Translations under genes and position numbers: made by a program | Shown: positions 18,858-28,319 of the stretch, piece by piece | Position numbering within the stretch: position 1 is the stretch's first letter | How the letters are laid out: each line of letters opens with the position of its first letter | Assembly: GCF_016598595.1 (NCBI RefSeq) | Contig: NZ_CP066786.1 | Span: forward strand, 271,501 to 335,500 | DNA from: Martelella lutilitoris | GTDB lineage: Bacteria; Pseudomonadota; Alphaproteobacteria; Rhizobiales; Rhizobiaceae | Direction: 5' to 3' | DNA length: 64,000 nt | The notes under the pieces: model-generated | Database searches by the model: none | What the model was told of the DNA's origin: nothing | What the model saw: the letters and a program-made list of their open reading frames with translations, nothing else

Positions 18858-19931
18858 ATGAGAACCATCGGCATCATCGGCGGCGGCCAGCTCGGCCGCA
18901 TGCTGGCCATGGCCGCAGCCCGGCTTTCGATCCGCACCGTCATTCTGGAGCCGGATCCGCATTGCCCGGCGGCTCAGGTGGCAAACGACCATATCGTCGC
19001 GGCTTATGACGATGAGCGCGCGCTTGGCGAGCTTGCGTCCCATTGCGATGTCATCACCTATGAATTCGAAAATGTGCCGGAAAAGAGCGCCGCCCTTCTT
19101 GCCGCCGAGCGACCGGTCTACCCGCCGGCCCGCGCGCTGTCGATCTCGCAGGATCGGCTGGCCGAAAAGTCCTTTCTCAATGAGTGCGGCATTCCGACGG
19201 CCGGTTTCCACGCGGTTGATACCCGCGCCGATCTCGATGCCGCGTTGCAGCGCTTCGGCGGGCGCGGCGTGTTGAAGACGCGCCGCTTCGGCTATGACGG
19301 CAAGGGACAGTGGGTCTTCGCCGGTGCGGGAGACGATGCCGGAGCCGCCTTTGAAGCTCTTGGCGGCGCGCCGGCGATCTTCGAGGAATGGATCGATTTT
19401 GCCTGCGAGATTTCGGTCATCGCCGCGCGCGGCATGGATGGCGGCTTCATCGCGTTCGATCCGGCGGAAAACGAGCACAGCGGCGGCATTCTGAGGGTCT
19501 CGCGCGTACCGGCGCGGGTTGACGATGACGTGATCGAAAAGGCAAAGATCGTCGCCGAAAAGCTGCTCTCGGCGCTGGAATATGTCGGCGTTGCCGGACT
19601 GGAGCTTTTCGTCGCCCGCGACGGACGGCTGCTGGCAAACGAGTTTGCCCCGCGCGTGCACAATTCCGGCCACTGGAGCGAGGCGGCCTGCGTCACCTCG
19701 CAGTTCGAGCAGCATATCCGCGCCGTCTGCGGCCTGCCGCTGATCGATCCGGCGCGCCACAGTGACTGCGTGATGTACAACATCGTCGGCGACGATATGG
19801 ATGATATTCCGCGTTACATGATGACGCCGGGCGCGCTCGTCCACCTCTACGGCAAGGCCGAGACCCGGCCGGGGCGGAAGATGGGCCACGTCACCGTGCT
19901 TCAACGCCACGAAAACGGCCGGAACGGTTGA
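18858..19931 (+). CDS. purK: N5-carboxyaminoimidazole ribonucleotide synthase
   Basis: This 357-residue ATP-grasp enzyme makes N5-CAIR from AIR, bicarbonate and ATP. The N-terminal domain shows IGIIGGGQLGRMLAMAA, and the central part contains LKTRRFGYDGKGQW and EEWIDFACEISVI, typical of PurK; the C-terminal NEFAPRVHNSGHWS is the metal and ATP-binding segment. The start is four bases after the purE stop; open frame further upstream lies inside purE. A hairpin terminator lies 38 bases after its stop, separating it from rpmJ. Confidence 0.95.
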   Translation: MRTIGIIGGGQLGRMLAMAAARLSIRTVILEPDPHCPAAQVANDHIVAAYDDERALGELASHCDVITYEFENVPEKSAALLAAERPVYPPARALSISQDRLAEKSFLNECGIPTAGFHAVDTRADLDAALQRFGGRGVLKTRRFGYDGKGQWVFAGAGDDAGAAFEALGGAPAIFEEWIDFACEISVIAARGMDGGFIAFDPAENEHSGGILRVSRVPARVDDDVIEKAKIVAEKLLSALEYVGVAGLELFVARDGRLLANEFAPRVHNSGHWSEAACVTSQFEQHIRAVCGLPLIDPARHSDCVMYNIVGDDMDDIPRYMMTPGALVHLYGKAETRPGRKMGHVTVLQRHENGRNG

Positions 19932-19969
19932 CTTTCGCCCGGCCTTTCGCTAGGAACCGGCCACAGCCA

Positions 19970-19996
19970 AGCGCGCCCCATTCCGGCGCGCTTTTG
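19970..19996 (+). terminator. Intrinsic terminator of purEK
   Basis: An eight-pair stem AGCGCGCC/GGCGCGCT (19970-19977 with 19985-19992) with a seven-base loop is followed by a short T run, TTT. The stem is strong and the T tract short. Confidence 0.7.
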
Positions 19997-20058
19997 AATG
20001 TTGAAACAGACCGCCTTTACTGATCAGTCGAGAGCGGCACAAACAGCGGATCGAAAAC

Positions 20059-20184
20059 ATGAAGATCAAGAATTCGCTCAAGGCGCTCAAGTCCCGTCAC
20101 CGGGAAAACCGTCTGGTGCGCCGCAAGGGCCGAGTATACATCATCAACAAGCAGAACCCGCGCTTCAAGGCCCGCCAGGGCTGA
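20059..20184 (+). CDS. rpmJ: 50S ribosomal protein L36, cysteine-free form
   Basis: This 41-residue protein ([20 protein letters not shown]...) matches the longer type-B L36, also called YkgO. It is strongly basic and contains no cysteine. Zinc-binding L36 carries a Cys/His ribbon, so this is the C-minus form that works without zinc. Its place right after purEK is normal for rhizobia. The stop at 20182-20184 is followed 50 bases on by a perfect terminator hairpin. Confidence 0.93.
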   Translation: MKIKNSLKALKSRHRENRLVRRKGRVYIINKQNPRFKARQG

Positions 20185-20237
20185 TTGCGTTCACCGGTCC
20201 GTGATGGGGCCGGGGCAATATCTGTTTGAATTTTCGC

Positions 20238-20270
20238 CATGACGGGATACCATCCCGTCATGCGCTTTTT
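20238..20270 (+). terminator. Intrinsic terminator of rpmJ, overlapping the start of the next gene
   Basis: A perfect eleven-pair stem CATGACGGGAT/ATCCCGTCATG (20238-20248 with 20252-20262) closes a three-base loop. A CG and six T residues follow. Two candidate ATG codons of the next gene (20239 and 20260) lie inside the stem, so an RNA that reads through would hide those starts in the hairpin. Confidence 0.88.
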
Positions 20271-20850
20271 TATGCCTGTATTCCTGATGCTGTTTTCGCT
20301 TGCGCCCTTGGCGGCGCCAGCTGCCCCCGCGCAAGCGCGTGATGGCGGCGAGGCGGCAGTCGAAGCGCCGGCGGATCCGCTCGACGCGATGTATCGTCGG
20401 CTTGCCCGTACCCGGGATTCCGACGAGGCGGCGGCCTTTGCCAAGGAGATTGACGATTATCTCGACCGTTCGCCAAGCGCCACGGTCTCGCTGTTGATCG
20501 AATGGTCGGACGCGGCGGAGGCCGATGGCCGCACGGCGGCGGCTCTTGACTTCCTGTCGGAGGCGATCGCGCTTCGGCCCGACGAGCCCGCGGCCTACCG
20601 CAAGCGCGCCGTCATCCACTATACCCATGGAGACCTGAACCGGGCGATGGACGATATCGGCAGCGCGCTGGCGCTGGAACCGCGCGATTTCGGCGGGCTT
20701 GGCCTGATGGCGACGATCCTCGACCGCACCGGGCGGCCCGAGGCCGCGCTTGCGGTCTGGCGGCGCTATCTCGACTTCTATCCCGCCGACCGCGATGTCG
20801 GCGCCTATGTGGACAATACGGAAAACGATCTGGCCGGCCGACGGCTGTGA
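20260..20850 (+). CDS. Secreted tetratricopeptide-repeat protein
   Basis: This protein of about 196 residues begins with a signal peptide (MRFFMPVFLMLFSLAPLAAP..., cleavage near AQA). It then carries two to three TPR-like helix pairs, including LDFLSEAIALRPDEPAAYRKRA and LNRAMDDIGSALALEPRDFGG. TPRs bind other proteins, so it is likely a periplasmic scaffold or assembly factor. The start is uncertain: ATGs at 20239, 20260 and 20272 are in frame, none has a good ribosome-binding site, and the first two lie in the rpmJ terminator stem. It converges with yciB, 27 bases away. Confidence 0.75.
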   Translation: MRFFMPVFLMLFSLAPLAAPAAPAQARDGGEAAVEAPADPLDAMYRRLARTRDSDEAAAFAKEIDDYLDRSPSATVSLLIEWSDAAEADGRTAAALDFLSEAIALRPDEPAAYRKRAVIHYTHGDLNRAMDDIGSALALEPRDFGGLGLMATILDRTGRPEAALAVWRRYLDFYPADRDVGAYVDNTENDLAGRRL

Positions 20851-20877
20851 TCGGCGCCGGCGCTGTGAGCCGATGCG

Positions 20878-21531
20878 CTAGCCCTCGTCCTTCTTTTCCT
20901 CGCCGATCGGCTCGACCGAATGACGCATGATCAGCGGCATCTGGGCAAGGGTGAAGGCGATGGTGATCGGCATCGTCGCCCAGACCTTGAAGTTGACCCA
21001 GACATCGGCGGAAAAATTGCGCCAGACAACCTCGTTGATGATTGCCAGGAAGACGAAGAACAGGCCCCATCTGAGCGTCAGCTTGCGCCAGCCCTCGTCA
21101 TCCAGCCTGAAGGCGGAGTGGAACACGTAGCCGAGCAGCGAGCGGCCGAAAACAAGGCCGCCGAGCAGGACGGCGGCGAAAAGCCCGTTGACGATGGTCG
21201 GCTTCATCTTGATGAAGGTCTCGTCCTGCAGCCAGATCGACAGCGCCCCGAACACCAGCACGACGACGCCGGAGACGAGCGGCATGATCGGCACCTTGCC
21301 CATGAAGATGCGCGAGGCGACGAGCGAGATCACGGTTGCCGCCATGAACAGGGCGGTTGCCACCAGAAGCGGGGTGCCGAAGGCAGCAAGAGCCGGGACG
21401 GTTTTCATCAGCCATTCGCCGCGCAGATTGGCGAAGAAGAAGATCATCAGCGGCCCGAGCTCGAAGACAAGCTTCAGGAACGGCTCTTCCTTCTGTTCGG
21501 TCGTCAGTTTTTTAGGGCTGCTGTCGCTCAT
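20878..21531 (-). CDS. yciB: Septation/intracellular membrane protein YciB (IspZ family)
   Basis: This 217-residue inner-membrane protein has about five or six hydrophobic segments. The conserved opening is [19 protein letters not shown], and the [17 protein letters not shown] pattern near the C-terminus is typical of YciB/IspZ. In other bacteria it takes part in cell-envelope synthesis and septation, together with division proteins. It is the last gene of the minus-strand dapF-mtaB-ftsY-yciB run, a conserved rhizobial order, and starts 97 bases after ftsY. Confidence 0.92.
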   Translation of the reverse strand: MSDSSPKKLTTEQKEEPFLKLVFELGPLMIFFFANLRGEWLMKTVPALAAFGTPLLVATALFMAATVISLVASRIFMGKVPIMPLVSGVVVLVFGALSIWLQDETFIKMKPTIVNGLFAAVLLGGLVFGRSLLGYVFHSAFRLDDEGWRKLTLRWGLFFVFLAIINEVVWRNFSADVWVNFKVWATMPITIAFTLAQMPLIMRHSVEPIGEEKKDEG

Positions 21532-21628
21532 AACCTGTCGTTTCTCATGGATGGCATCGTCGGCTCATATCATATGGGAGCGGCGTCCCTTCAACCCCAA
21601 AAGCGGCCATTTTACGGGCGCGCGCGTT

Positions 21629-22966
21629 TTATGCCTCTTCTTCTTCCGGGGTGCCGGCAATGGCCTGGGCAAACTCCTCCGCCTCGAAGGGTTCGAGGTC
21701 GTCGATCCCCTCGCCGACGCCGATGAAATAGACCGGCAGTTTGTGCTTTGCCGCGATCGCCACCAGAATGCCGCCGCGGGCCGTGCCGTCGAGCTTGGTC
21801 ATGACGAGACCGGATACGCCGGCGATATTGCGGAAGATCTCCACCTGGCTCATGGCGTTCTGGCCGGTGGTGGCATCGAGCGTCTGCAGCACGGTGTGCG
21901 GCGCGTCCGGATCGAGCTTGCCGAGCACGCGGACGATCTTGGCCAGTTCGTCCATCAGTTCGGCCTTGTTCTGAAGCCGTCCCGCCGTATCGATGATGAC
22001 GACGTCCGAGCCGTTTTCCTGGCCGCGCTTGAGGGCGTCATAGGCAAGGCCGGCGGCATCGGCCCCCAACTTGGTGCCGACGAATTCGGCGCCCGTGCGG
22101 TCCGACCAGATCTTCAGTTGTTCGATGGCCGCGGCCCGGAACGTGTCGCCGGCGCCGAGCGTCACCTTGAGGCCGGCGCGCGTCAGCTTGGCGGCAAGCT
22201 TGCCGATCGTGGTGGTCTTGCCGGTGCCGTTGACGCCGACGACGAGAATGACATGCGGCTTTTTTGACAGGTCAAGCGCCAGCGGCCTTGCCACCGGCTG
22301 CAGCACCTTGGTGATCTCGTCGGCCATGATGCGGGTCACATCCTTGCCGGTGACATCGCGTCCATAGCGTTCGGCCGAAAGCGTATCGGTGATGCGCATC
22401 GCGGTCTCGATGCCGAGATCGGCCTGGATCAGCAGGTCTTCCAGTTCCTCCAGCGCCTCCTCGTCCAGCTTGCGCTTGGTGAAGAGTGCGGTGATCTGCC
22501 CGGAAAGCTGTTGCGAGGTGCGGAACAGACCGGCCTTCAATCGCTGGAACCAGGAGAGTTTCTTCGTCGGCTGCGGCTTTGGCGCTTCGGGCGTCGGACC
22601 GGCGGTGATTTCGAAGCCCTGGTTCTTTTTCGGGGCGGGGACCGGCTCTTCCGCGGCCTCAGGCGGTGCCTCGACCGGCGTCGCGGCGACAGGCTCTTCT
22701 GCCTGGGCGGAGGTCTCGGGGGCTTCGCCGGCAGGCTCTTTTTCCGGCTCCTCGGAAGACCGGCCGACGACACCGCCGACAATGCTGTCATCATCCCAGG
22801 GATCGCTGCTTACGGCCTCGGTGATGGCGCCTTCGGCCTCTTCCGGTTCCGTCGTCGCGGTCTCGGGCGCTTCGGTTTCCTCCTCAGGCGCGACGACCTG
22901 ATCTTCCTGCGGCTTCTGTTCCTTTTTGCCGAAGGTGAAGACGTTTTTCATGAAGCCGAGGGCCAT
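21629..22966 (-). CDS. ftsY: Signal recognition particle receptor FtsY
   Basis: This 445-residue GTPase docks SRP-ribosome complexes at the inner membrane. The first 150 residues form a long acidic A domain rich in Glu, Ala and Pro that helps membrane binding. The NG domain follows with P-loop GVNGTGKTTTIGKLAAKL, then DTFRAAAIEQL, DTAGRLQNKAELM and TKLDGTARGG. Its partner Ffh is encoded at 28.7 kb on the other strand. The ATG at 22966 is the first in frame (MALGFMKNVF); a second Met five codons later is possible. Confidence 0.95.
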   Translation of the reverse strand: MALGFMKNVFTFGKKEQKPQEDQVVAPEEETEAPETATTEPEEAEGAITEAVSSDPWDDDSIVGGVVGRSSEEPEKEPAGEAPETSAQAEEPVAATPVEAPPEAAEEPVPAPKKNQGFEITAGPTPEAPKPQPTKKLSWFQRLKAGLFRTSQQLSGQITALFTKRKLDEEALEELEDLLIQADLGIETAMRITDTLSAERYGRDVTGKDVTRIMADEITKVLQPVARPLALDLSKKPHVILVVGVNGTGKTTTIGKLAAKLTRAGLKVTLGAGDTFRAAAIEQLKIWSDRTGAEFVGTKLGADAAGLAYDALKRGQENGSDVVIIDTAGRLQNKAELMDELAKIVRVLGKLDPDAPHTVLQTLDATTGQNAMSQVEIFRNIAGVSGLVMTKLDGTARGGILVAIAAKHKLPVYFIGVGEGIDDLEPFEAEEFAQAIAGTPEEEEA

Positions 22967-23066
22967 GGGAATACTGTCCTGTTCTTGCCGTTGTGCGGTT
23001 CCTTATCCCGTGCCCCGAAGCACCTTGTCAACGCACAGTCAACGCAAGCCGGCAGGGCGCAAGGCC

Positions 23067-24329
23067 TCAAGCGTCCGCGAATGTTGCCTGAAGCCTTCTG
23101 CCGTCATGGCCGGTCATGCGGGCGCTGACGAAACGGCCGGGCTTGAACCCCGGCATGACCACGGCTGCGAAGTTTTCCGCATGGCCGGTTTCGCCGCGCT
23201 CGGAGAGCACGGTCTGGGTCGTGCCGACCAGCCCGTCGAGATGGCGCGCCCTGAGCGCGTCTCCTGTCTCGCGCAACCGCCTTGCCCGTTCCTTCACCAG
23301 CGCACGGTCAAGCTGGGGCATGCGGGCGGCCGGCGTTCCGGGCCGGGGGCTGTAGGGGAAGACATGGAGATGCGCGATCCCGGCGTCCTCGGCCAGCCGC
23401 ACGGTGTTTTCAAAATGCTCTTCGGTCTCGGTGGGAAAGCCGGCGATGAAATCCGCGCCGAAGGCCATGTCCGGGCGCAGTCGCCTTGCCTCGGCCATGA
23501 AGGCGAGCGCGTCGTCGCGCGAATGCCGGCGCTTCATCCGCTTGAGGATCAGGTTGTCGCCGTGCTGCAGCGACAGGTGCAGATGCGGCATGAAGCGCGG
23601 CTCGTCGGCGATCAGATCAAAAAGGTGCCGGTCGACCTCGATGCTGTCGATCGAGGAAAGCCTCAGCCGGGCAATCTCCGGTACCTGTTTCAGCAGCGTC
23701 TTTGCCAGAAGGCCGAGCGTCGGCTGGCCGGGAAGGTCCGCGCCATAGGAGGTGGCGTCGACGCCGGTCAGCACCATTTCGCGATAGCCTTGCTCTGCAA
23801 GCTTGCGCGCCTGCTCGACCACGGCGCCCATCGGCACGGAGCGGGAATTGCCGCGGCCATAGGGAATGATGCAGAAGGTGCAGCGGTGGTCGCAGCCATT
23901 CTGCACCTGCAGGAAGGCGCGCACATGCCCGTCAATGCTTTCGACCATCTGCGGCGCGGTTTCCGTCACGCTCATAATGTCGTTGACGACGACCTTTTCT
24001 TCCGCCGAAACGCCGAAATCCGGCAGGGCCCGGTAGCTCTCGGCCGTCAGTTTCTCGGCATTGCCGAGCACGGCATCGACCTCGGCCATATTGGCAAAGG
24101 TTTCCTTCTCCGTCTGCGCCGCGCAGCCGGTGACGATGATGCGCGCATCCGGGTTTTCCCGCCGAGCCCGGCGGATCGCCTGGCGCGCCTGGCGCACCGC
24201 CTCGCCCGTCACCGCGCAGGTGTTCACCAGAACGGCATCGCCAAGGCCCGCCTCTTGCGCCGCCTTGAGCATGACTTCGCTCTCATAGGTGTTCAGCCTG
24301 CAGCCGAAGGTCAGGGTTTTCAGGGTCAT
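23067..24329 (-). CDS. mtaB: tRNA t6A37 methylthiotransferase MtaB
   Basis: This 420-residue radical SAM enzyme adds a methylthio group to t6A at position 37 of ANN-decoding tRNAs, giving ms2t6A. The N-terminal MTTase domain begins TLTFGCRLNTYES and contains further cluster cysteines in VNTCAVT and VTGCAAQ. The radical SAM motif CDHRCTFC lies in QNGCDHRCTFCIIPYGRG. The C-terminal TRAM-like region has VLSERGETGHAENF. It sits between dapF and ftsY in the conserved rhizobial order. Confidence 0.94.
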   Translation of the reverse strand: MTLKTLTFGCRLNTYESEVMLKAAQEAGLGDAVLVNTCAVTGEAVRQARQAIRRARRENPDARIIVTGCAAQTEKETFANMAEVDAVLGNAEKLTAESYRALPDFGVSAEEKVVVNDIMSVTETAPQMVESIDGHVRAFLQVQNGCDHRCTFCIIPYGRGNSRSVPMGAVVEQARKLAEQGYREMVLTGVDATSYGADLPGQPTLGLLAKTLLKQVPEIARLRLSSIDSIEVDRHLFDLIADEPRFMPHLHLSLQHGDNLILKRMKRRHSRDDALAFMAEARRLRPDMAFGADFIAGFPTETEEHFENTVRLAEDAGIAHLHVFPYSPRPGTPAARMPQLDRALVKERARRLRETGDALRARHLDGLVGTTQTVLSERGETGHAENFAAVVMPGFKPGRFVSARMTGHDGRRLQATFADA

Positions 24330-24443
24330 TGCTGGCGCTGTTGTTCCGGTTTGACGGCTATATGGCGCAAAAGGCCGGCGATTGAAAGGGCAGGGGTCAA
24401 AGCAGGATGTGGCTAGGCGTGTCGAGGAGCAAAGCTGAGTTCC

Positions 24444-25319
24444 TCAGCGCTCCCATTCGCCCGTTGCCGGATCCACCCTGCCGGACCATTCATGTTCCGC
24501 CGGGCCCGTCATGACCACGTGGTCGTCATCCTCGCGCCAGTCGATTTCCAGCGCGCCGGCGGGCAGATAGACGGTGACCTTGCGGCCGGTGCGGCCGGTG
24601 CGGGCGGCTGAGACGGCGGCGGCGCAGGCGGCCGAGCCGCAGGCGAGCGTCAGGCCGGCGCCGCGCTCGAAGGTCTTCAGCGACAGCGAGGAAGGCGAGG
24701 TGACCTGCGCCAGCGAGATGTTGGCGCGTTCGGGAAACAGCGGATGACGCTCGTAGCGGGGCCCGAAGGCAAGAATGTCGTAGCTGTCGACAGCGCGCGG
24801 CACGAAGAACACGGCATGGGGATTGCCCATGGAGGCGGCGGAAAAGCGCTGCAGCGCCGGGTCGGCCTCATGCGGTTCGGGAAGCGCGACATGGGTCGTG
24901 TCGGCGGCGGGGCCTGCAAGCGGGATCTTCTCCCAGTCGAAGATCGGCGCGCCCATGTCGACGGAGATCAGCCCGTCGGAAAGCCGCTCTGCAAGGAGCG
25001 CGCCGGCAATGGTGCGGAAGGCAAAACGATCCTCGTCGGTTTCGCGTGAAAGGTAATCGATCACGCAGCGCGTTCCGTTGCCGCAGGCCTGCGCCATCGA
25101 ACCGTCGGAATTGAGGATGTCGATCCAGCCGTCCGGCGCGTCCTCGCGCGGATCGTAAAGCGCCATGATCTGGTCGAACTCGGTATCGGGATGGGCATCA
25201 AGCCGGATCGCGGCTTGCGGCGTCACCTTGTCGGCGCGGCCGCGCATGTCGATGACGAGGATCTTGTTGCCAAGACCGTTCATGCGCTCCATGCGCACCG
25301 TGTTCGTGCTGTCCGCCAT
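24444..25319 (-). CDS. dapF: Diaminopimelate epimerase
   Basis: This 291-residue, PLP-independent epimerase converts LL- to meso-diaminopimelate for lysine and peptidoglycan. The two catalytic cysteines are present, one in [12 protein letters not shown] and one in [13 protein letters not shown], in the two mirrored halves of the protein. The N-terminus ([16 protein letters not shown]) contains the conserved Asn. It heads the minus-strand operon, and a possible promoter lies just upstream. Confidence 0.95.
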   Translation of the reverse strand: MADSTNTVRMERMNGLGNKILVIDMRGRADKVTPQAAIRLDAHPDTEFDQIMALYDPREDAPDGWIDILNSDGSMAQACGNGTRCVIDYLSRETDEDRFAFRTIAGALLAERLSDGLISVDMGAPIFDWEKIPLAGPAADTTHVALPEPHEADPALQRFSAASMGNPHAVFFVPRAVDSYDILAFGPRYERHPLFPERANISLAQVTSPSSLSLKTFERGAGLTLACGSAACAAAVSAARTGRTGRKVTVYLPAGALEIDWREDDDHVVMTGPAEHEWSGRVDPATGEWER

Positions 25320-25677
25320 CGAAGGGCTCCGTCATTGTTTCTGGCGTTATATGGGGCAAATCCGCGGCCGTCACCAGTCCGTGCGGCTGCGGATCGGGAA
25401 AAAACGCGCGCACCGAACGCTATAGGTCCAAGGCGGCCTTTGCGCCGGCCCCGTTGATGTGTAGTGTCGGGAAAATCCTCCCCCGGAAGTGAACGTTTCG
25501 GCTACCCCTTGCGTTTCCCGAAATATCCTTGCGCCAGCCATGGACCGGACACATGCCGGCGCCATGCCTCTCGAAAGTTCTGAAGATGCCAGTTCCTGTT
25601 TTTGCCGCGAAGGTGGCCGGTTTGCCGGCCGGCCGGCCCGTCGCTCCTGTTGATCGCTGCCGCGAGGGAGCGGCCAC
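25320..25677. other. Divergent intergenic region between dapF and the DMT transporter gene
   Basis: About 358 bases without a credible gene. A possible minus-strand promoter for dapF is at 25346-25374: -35 GTGACG, 17-base spacer, -10 TATAAC, giving a leader of about 20 bases. On the plus side only a GAGGGAG ribosome-binding site (near 25664) stands out before the ATG at 25678. Short GC-rich palindromes such as GGCCGGCCGGCC near 25632-25645 are present; their meaning is unclear. Confidence 0.4.
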
Positions 25678-26577
25678 ATGAAGCTTTCCGGCGCAGTTCT
25701 TGCCTTCGGCGCGGTCTCGATCTTTGCGATCCAGGACGCGATCACCCGTCATCTCGGCCCGCTCTATTCGCCGTTCTTCATCGCCATGGTGCGCTTCTGG
25801 GCCTTCGGCCTGTTCGTGATCATCCTGGCGGCCCGCGCGCCGGGCGGTTTCAGGGCGGGGGCGGTGACCCGTCATCCCGTCCTGCAGATATGGCGCAGCT
25901 TTCTTCTGGTGGCGCAAATCCTGGTCTCGATCGTCTCCTTTGCCCTTGTCGGCCTTGCCCAGAGCCAGGCGATATTCATGGCGGCGCCGCTGGTGGTGGC
26001 GCTCCTTTCGGTGCCGCTACTCGGCGAGCGTGTCGGCTGGCGGCGCTGGCTCGCGATCATCGTCGGCCTGTTCGGCGTGCTGATCGTCATCGATCCCTTG
26101 GGCGAACAGTTCTCGCTGGTAACGCTCGTGCCGGTCGGCTGCTGCTTCACCTTCGCGCTCTATTCGCTCTATACGCGCCTTGCCGGGCGCTATGACGCGC
26201 CGGAGGTGAGCCTGTTTTATACCGGCGTGGTGGGCATGGTGCTGACAAGCCTCATCGGCCCGTTCTTCTGGGAGGATGTGCCGCTTGCCGACTGGGGCTG
26301 GCTTGTCGCGCTTTGTTTCACCGGTATTTCAGGGCACTATCTCCTCATCCGGGCGCTTGCGGTGACCGAAGCCGTGACGGTGCAGACCATCACCTATATG
26401 CAGCTCGTCTATGGTTCGCTGTTCGGCGTTCTGGTGTTCAAGGAACAACTGACCGTGCATATGATTGCCGGCGGACTCACCGTCGTCGGCGCCGGCGTCT
26501 TCACCATCTGGCGCGAACACGCGCTGAAAAAGCGCGAGGGCGCGTCATCGACGGAAGCGTCGCTTGCTGGGCGGTGA
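25678..26577 (+). CDS. DMT-superfamily (EamA) membrane transporter
   Basis: This 299-residue protein has about ten membrane helices arranged as two EamA repeats. Features include AIQDAITRHLGPLYSPFF in helix 1-2, the VPLLGERVGWRRWLAI step between repeats, and the matching VFKEQLTVHMIAGGLTVVGAG in the second half. Such proteins export or exchange small metabolites, often amino acids or their derivatives; the substrate cannot be inferred here. A GAGGGAG site precedes the ATG. The AlkD-like gene follows after 15 bases, so they may be co-transcribed. Confidence 0.85.
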   Translation: MKLSGAVLAFGAVSIFAIQDAITRHLGPLYSPFFIAMVRFWAFGLFVIILAARAPGGFRAGAVTRHPVLQIWRSFLLVAQILVSIVSFALVGLAQSQAIFMAAPLVVALLSVPLLGERVGWRRWLAIIVGLFGVLIVIDPLGEQFSLVTLVPVGCCFTFALYSLYTRLAGRYDAPEVSLFYTGVVGMVLTSLIGPFFWEDVPLADWGWLVALCFTGISGHYLLIRALAVTEAVTVQTITYMQLVYGSLFGVLVFKEQLTVHMIAGGLTVVGAGVFTIWREHALKKREGASSTEASLAGR

Positions 26578-26592
26578 GTCTGCAACAGGGAG

Positions 26593-27291
26593 ATGAGGAT
26601 GGAATTGACGCCACAGTCATCGGCGGAAGATGTTGTCGCAGTCCTTGAAGCCACGGCCGATCCCGCGCGGCTTGCGGAGATGGAGCGCGTCGGCATCAGG
26701 ACCGACACGGCCATCGGCCTTTCCAACCCCGAACTGCGGCAGATCGCCAAGGCTGTCGGCGTGAACCATGCGCGGGCGGCGGCGCTCTGGCAAAGCCCGG
26801 TGCGCGAGGCGAGGATGCTGGCCTTGCTGACCTTTGATCCGGCTGAACTGACGCAGGAGGACATGCTTGCGCTCGCCGGCGATTTTGCCTCCTGGGAAAT
26901 GGTCGATCTTGCAGCCGATCTGTTTGTCGAGGCGCGGTTTGACGCGGCCCTTGTCTCCGCCTTCGCCGAGGATGACCGTGAATTCGTGCGCCGGACCGCT
27001 TTTGCGATGATCGCGGGCGCGGCCGTCCACCGGAAGAAGGAGCCGGACGAAAGCTTCCTGGCGCTCTTCCCGCTGATCGAAGCGCATGCCGCGGACGGGC
27101 GGAACTTCGTGAAGAAGGCGGTCAATTGGGCGCTGCGCAATATCGGCATGCGCAATACCCGCTGCCACAGGGCTGCGTTGGCGCTTGCGGAGAAACTCGC
27201 GGCCAGCGACGACCGCGCGAAGGCCTGGGTCGGGCGAGATGCGGTGCGCTATATGACCGATCCGAAACGGATCGCGCGGCTGAAACCGTAA
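26593..27291 (+). CDS. DNA alkylation repair protein (AlkD-like HEAT repeat)
   Basis: This 232-residue, all-helical protein belongs to the AlkD/AlkC-like HEAT-repeat DNA glycosylase group, which removes alkylated bases such as 3-methyladenine and 7-methylguanine. Visible family elements are RIGIRTDTAIGLSNPELRQIAK-like opening helices, ASWEMVDLAADLF with the Trp-Glu-Asp region, and NFVKKAVNWALRNIGMRN near the C-terminus. A GGGAG site lies just before the ATG. It converges with the MBL-fold gene; only five bases separate their stops, so read-through antisense transcription is likely. Confidence 0.85.
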   Translation: MRMELTPQSSAEDVVAVLEATADPARLAEMERVGIRTDTAIGLSNPELRQIAKAVGVNHARAAALWQSPVREARMLALLTFDPAELTQEDMLALAGDFASWEMVDLAADLFVEARFDAALVSAFAEDDREFVRRTAFAMIAGAAVHRKKEPDESFLALFPLIEAHAADGRNFVKKAVNWALRNIGMRNTRCHRAALALAEKLAASDDRAKAWVGRDAVRYMTDPKRIARLKP

Positions 27292-27296
27292 GGGGG

Positions 27297-28319
27297 TCAA
27301 TCGACCTCCGGCACGTCAAAAGCCTCGCCGGGCTCCAGCGGACGGAAGCGGTCCTCATCGATGCCGGCATCGGAAAGGGCGGCCTTCAACAGCCTGACCG
27401 GATCGTCATGGCCTTCATCGGTGAGCTGGAAGGTGCCGAAATGGTGGCCTGCGGCATAGGCGGCCTTGGAGAGCTCGAACCCCTTGACCGCTTCCACCGG
27501 GTCCTGATGCTCGTTCTTCATGAAATAGCGCGGCTCATAGGCGCCGATCGGCAGGTTGGCGAGTCGGAAGCCGCCGTATTTCTCGGCCGCCGCGCGGTAG
27601 TTGCGCCCCTCGTGAAAGCTCGTGTCGCCGATGTGATAGATGCGGCCTGCGGGCGTCTCCAGCACGAAGGCGGCCCAGAGCGCCATGCGCCGATCGGTGA
27701 CGCCGCGCGCCGACCAGTGGTGGCAGGGCTCGGCAAACACATTGACGCCGCCGGGAAGCGGCGCCTGATCTCCCCAGTCGAGCACGGTCACATCCGCATC
27801 CGGCACCTTCTGGTGGATCACCGTGTCATTGCCGAGCGGCGCGATAATCCGGGGCGCGTGATCGGCCTGAAGGCGTTTCAGGCAGGCATGACTCAGATGG
27901 TCGTAGTGGTTGTGGGTGATCAGCACGACATCGATCTTCGGCAGGTCATCGAGCAGGACGCCCGGCGGGCAGACGCGCTTCGGACCGACGGAGTCAAACG
28001 GGCTGACGCGCTTGGTAAATACCGGGTCGGTCAGGATGTTGACGCCGGCAACCTGGATCAAGAGGCTCGCATGGCCGATCATCGTCACGCGCATCCCCTT
28101 GCCGGTGACAAGCGCGTCGGGCTTGTGCGGCGCATAGCGGCAGGAGACTTCCTTCGGCCAGGGCGTGCGCTTGTGGGCAAGCTGCCATTTGACGACCTCG
28201 GCAAGGCCGGGCGGGTTCATGCCGTCGGGGTTGAAGAACAGTGTGCCGTCGAAATGATCGCTTTTCGGTCCGGTATAATAGCGGTTCTTCTTCTGCAGAC
28301 GCACGCGCGTGGGGATCAT
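27297..28319 (-). CDS. MBL-fold metallohydrolase (UlaG/NAPE-PLD-like)
   Basis: This 340-residue metallo-beta-lactamase-fold protein carries the metal-binding motif THNHYDHLS in LITHNHYDHLS. A GHASLLIQ stretch precedes it and HIGDTSFHEG and a late GHHFGTFQL His follow. The overall layout resembles lactonase or phosphodiesterase members that act on N-acyl phospholipids or sugars, but no substrate can be assigned. I chose the ATG at 28319 because GAAAGGG lies seven bases upstream; in-frame ATGs at 28373 and 28382 lack a ribosome-binding site. Confidence 0.85.
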   Translation of the reverse strand: MIPTRVRLQKKNRYYTGPKSDHFDGTLFFNPDGMNPPGLAEVVKWQLAHKRTPWPKEVSCRYAPHKPDALVTGKGMRVTMIGHASLLIQVAGVNILTDPVFTKRVSPFDSVGPKRVCPPGVLLDDLPKIDVVLITHNHYDHLSHACLKRLQADHAPRIIAPLGNDTVIHQKVPDADVTVLDWGDQAPLPGGVNVFAEPCHHWSARGVTDRRMALWAAFVLETPAGRIYHIGDTSFHEGRNYRAAAEKYGGFRLANLPIGAYEPRYFMKNEHQDPVEAVKGFELSKAAYAAGHHFGTFQLTDEGHDDPVRLLKAALSDAGIDEDRFRPLEPGEAFDVPEVD

